Source: Chersky-840 sp963848335 (GTDB lineage Bacteria > Actinomycetota > Acidimicrobiia > Acidimicrobiales > UBA8190). Taken from it: 64,000 nucleotides of DNA. The notes below the pieces were generated by a model. The model saw only the letters and a list, made by a program, of their open reading frames with translations. It searched no databases and was not told the DNA's origin. A program made the position numbers and the translations under genes. Positions 63,938 through 64,000 of this stretch are shown one piece after another (positions within the stretch are counted from its first letter, which is position 1; every line of letters begins with the position of its first letter). The stretch lies in contig CAWKDD010000003.1 of NCBI GenBank assembly GCA_963848335.1, positions 1,178,001 to 1,242,000 of the forward strand. The letters are read 5' to 3'.

Positions 63938-64000
63938 CCCACCGGAAGTCCGAATGACTGGCGCTCATGGTCTACGACGAGTTCTCCTTTTCGGGTTCCT

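Overview
The window is very GC-rich, coding-dense bacterial DNA over its first 45 kb. It carries several actinobacterial hallmarks: a thiol-responsive SigR/RsrA pair, a DUF2342 zinc metalloprotease, a TopA with a histone-like lysine/alanine tail, GlnE, a ceoB/ceoC potassium locus, and a cofactor supercluster with the gene order known from Mycobacterium. Many starts are GTG or TTG. I infer a member of the Actinomycetota, probably class Acidimicrobiia; the phylum is well supported and the class is a guess.

Layout. 1-11 kb is a minus-strand cofactor run: lysS (cut by the window edge), coaX, nadC, nadB, panD, panC, a DUF2520 reductase-like gene, folK, folB, a pseudophosphatase-like gene, folP, folE, hpt, tilS. 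nadB, panC and the DUF2520 gene are broken by many one-base shifts clustered at 3.2-6.5 kb, probably sequence errors. 11-19 kb holds the DUF2342 protein, a small Cys/His protein, rsrA/sigR, tRNA-Thr(CGT), holB, tmk and topA. 19-30 kb holds a proton pyrophosphatase, an APC permease fused to an OB fold, two TrkA-type proteins, an HAD phosphatase, a principal-type sigma factor, an unknown helical protein and nadE. 30-45 kb holds glnE, a PAS/GAF histidine kinase, a KdpD split into two divergent genes followed by kdpE, an aquaporin, a lipoprotein, an NTF2-like gene, a TetR regulator with a flavoprotein carrying a cyclic-nucleotide domain, a PhyH-type oxygenase and a secreted esterase.

45-64 kb is different: lower GC, wider gaps, many small orphan genes, a degraded IS3 element, and decayed genes (PAS/GGDEF protein, SprT-like protease, a short protein with an in-frame stop, a DUF3040-like fragment, a frameshifted CorA). 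It also has two secreted proteins (a LIP-type lipase and a beta-helix repeat protein) and a candidate small RNA near 54.1 kb. This looks like an accessory, partly decaying region.

How the genes work together: the first block makes NAD, pantothenate/CoA and folate. Membrane energetics and potassium recur (pyrophosphatase, TrkA pair, split KdpD/KdpE, aquaporin). holB, tmk and topA overlap by a few bases and form a DNA-replication operon. SigR/RsrA should answer thiol stress. No CRISPR array, rRNA, prophage or complete new defence system was seen.
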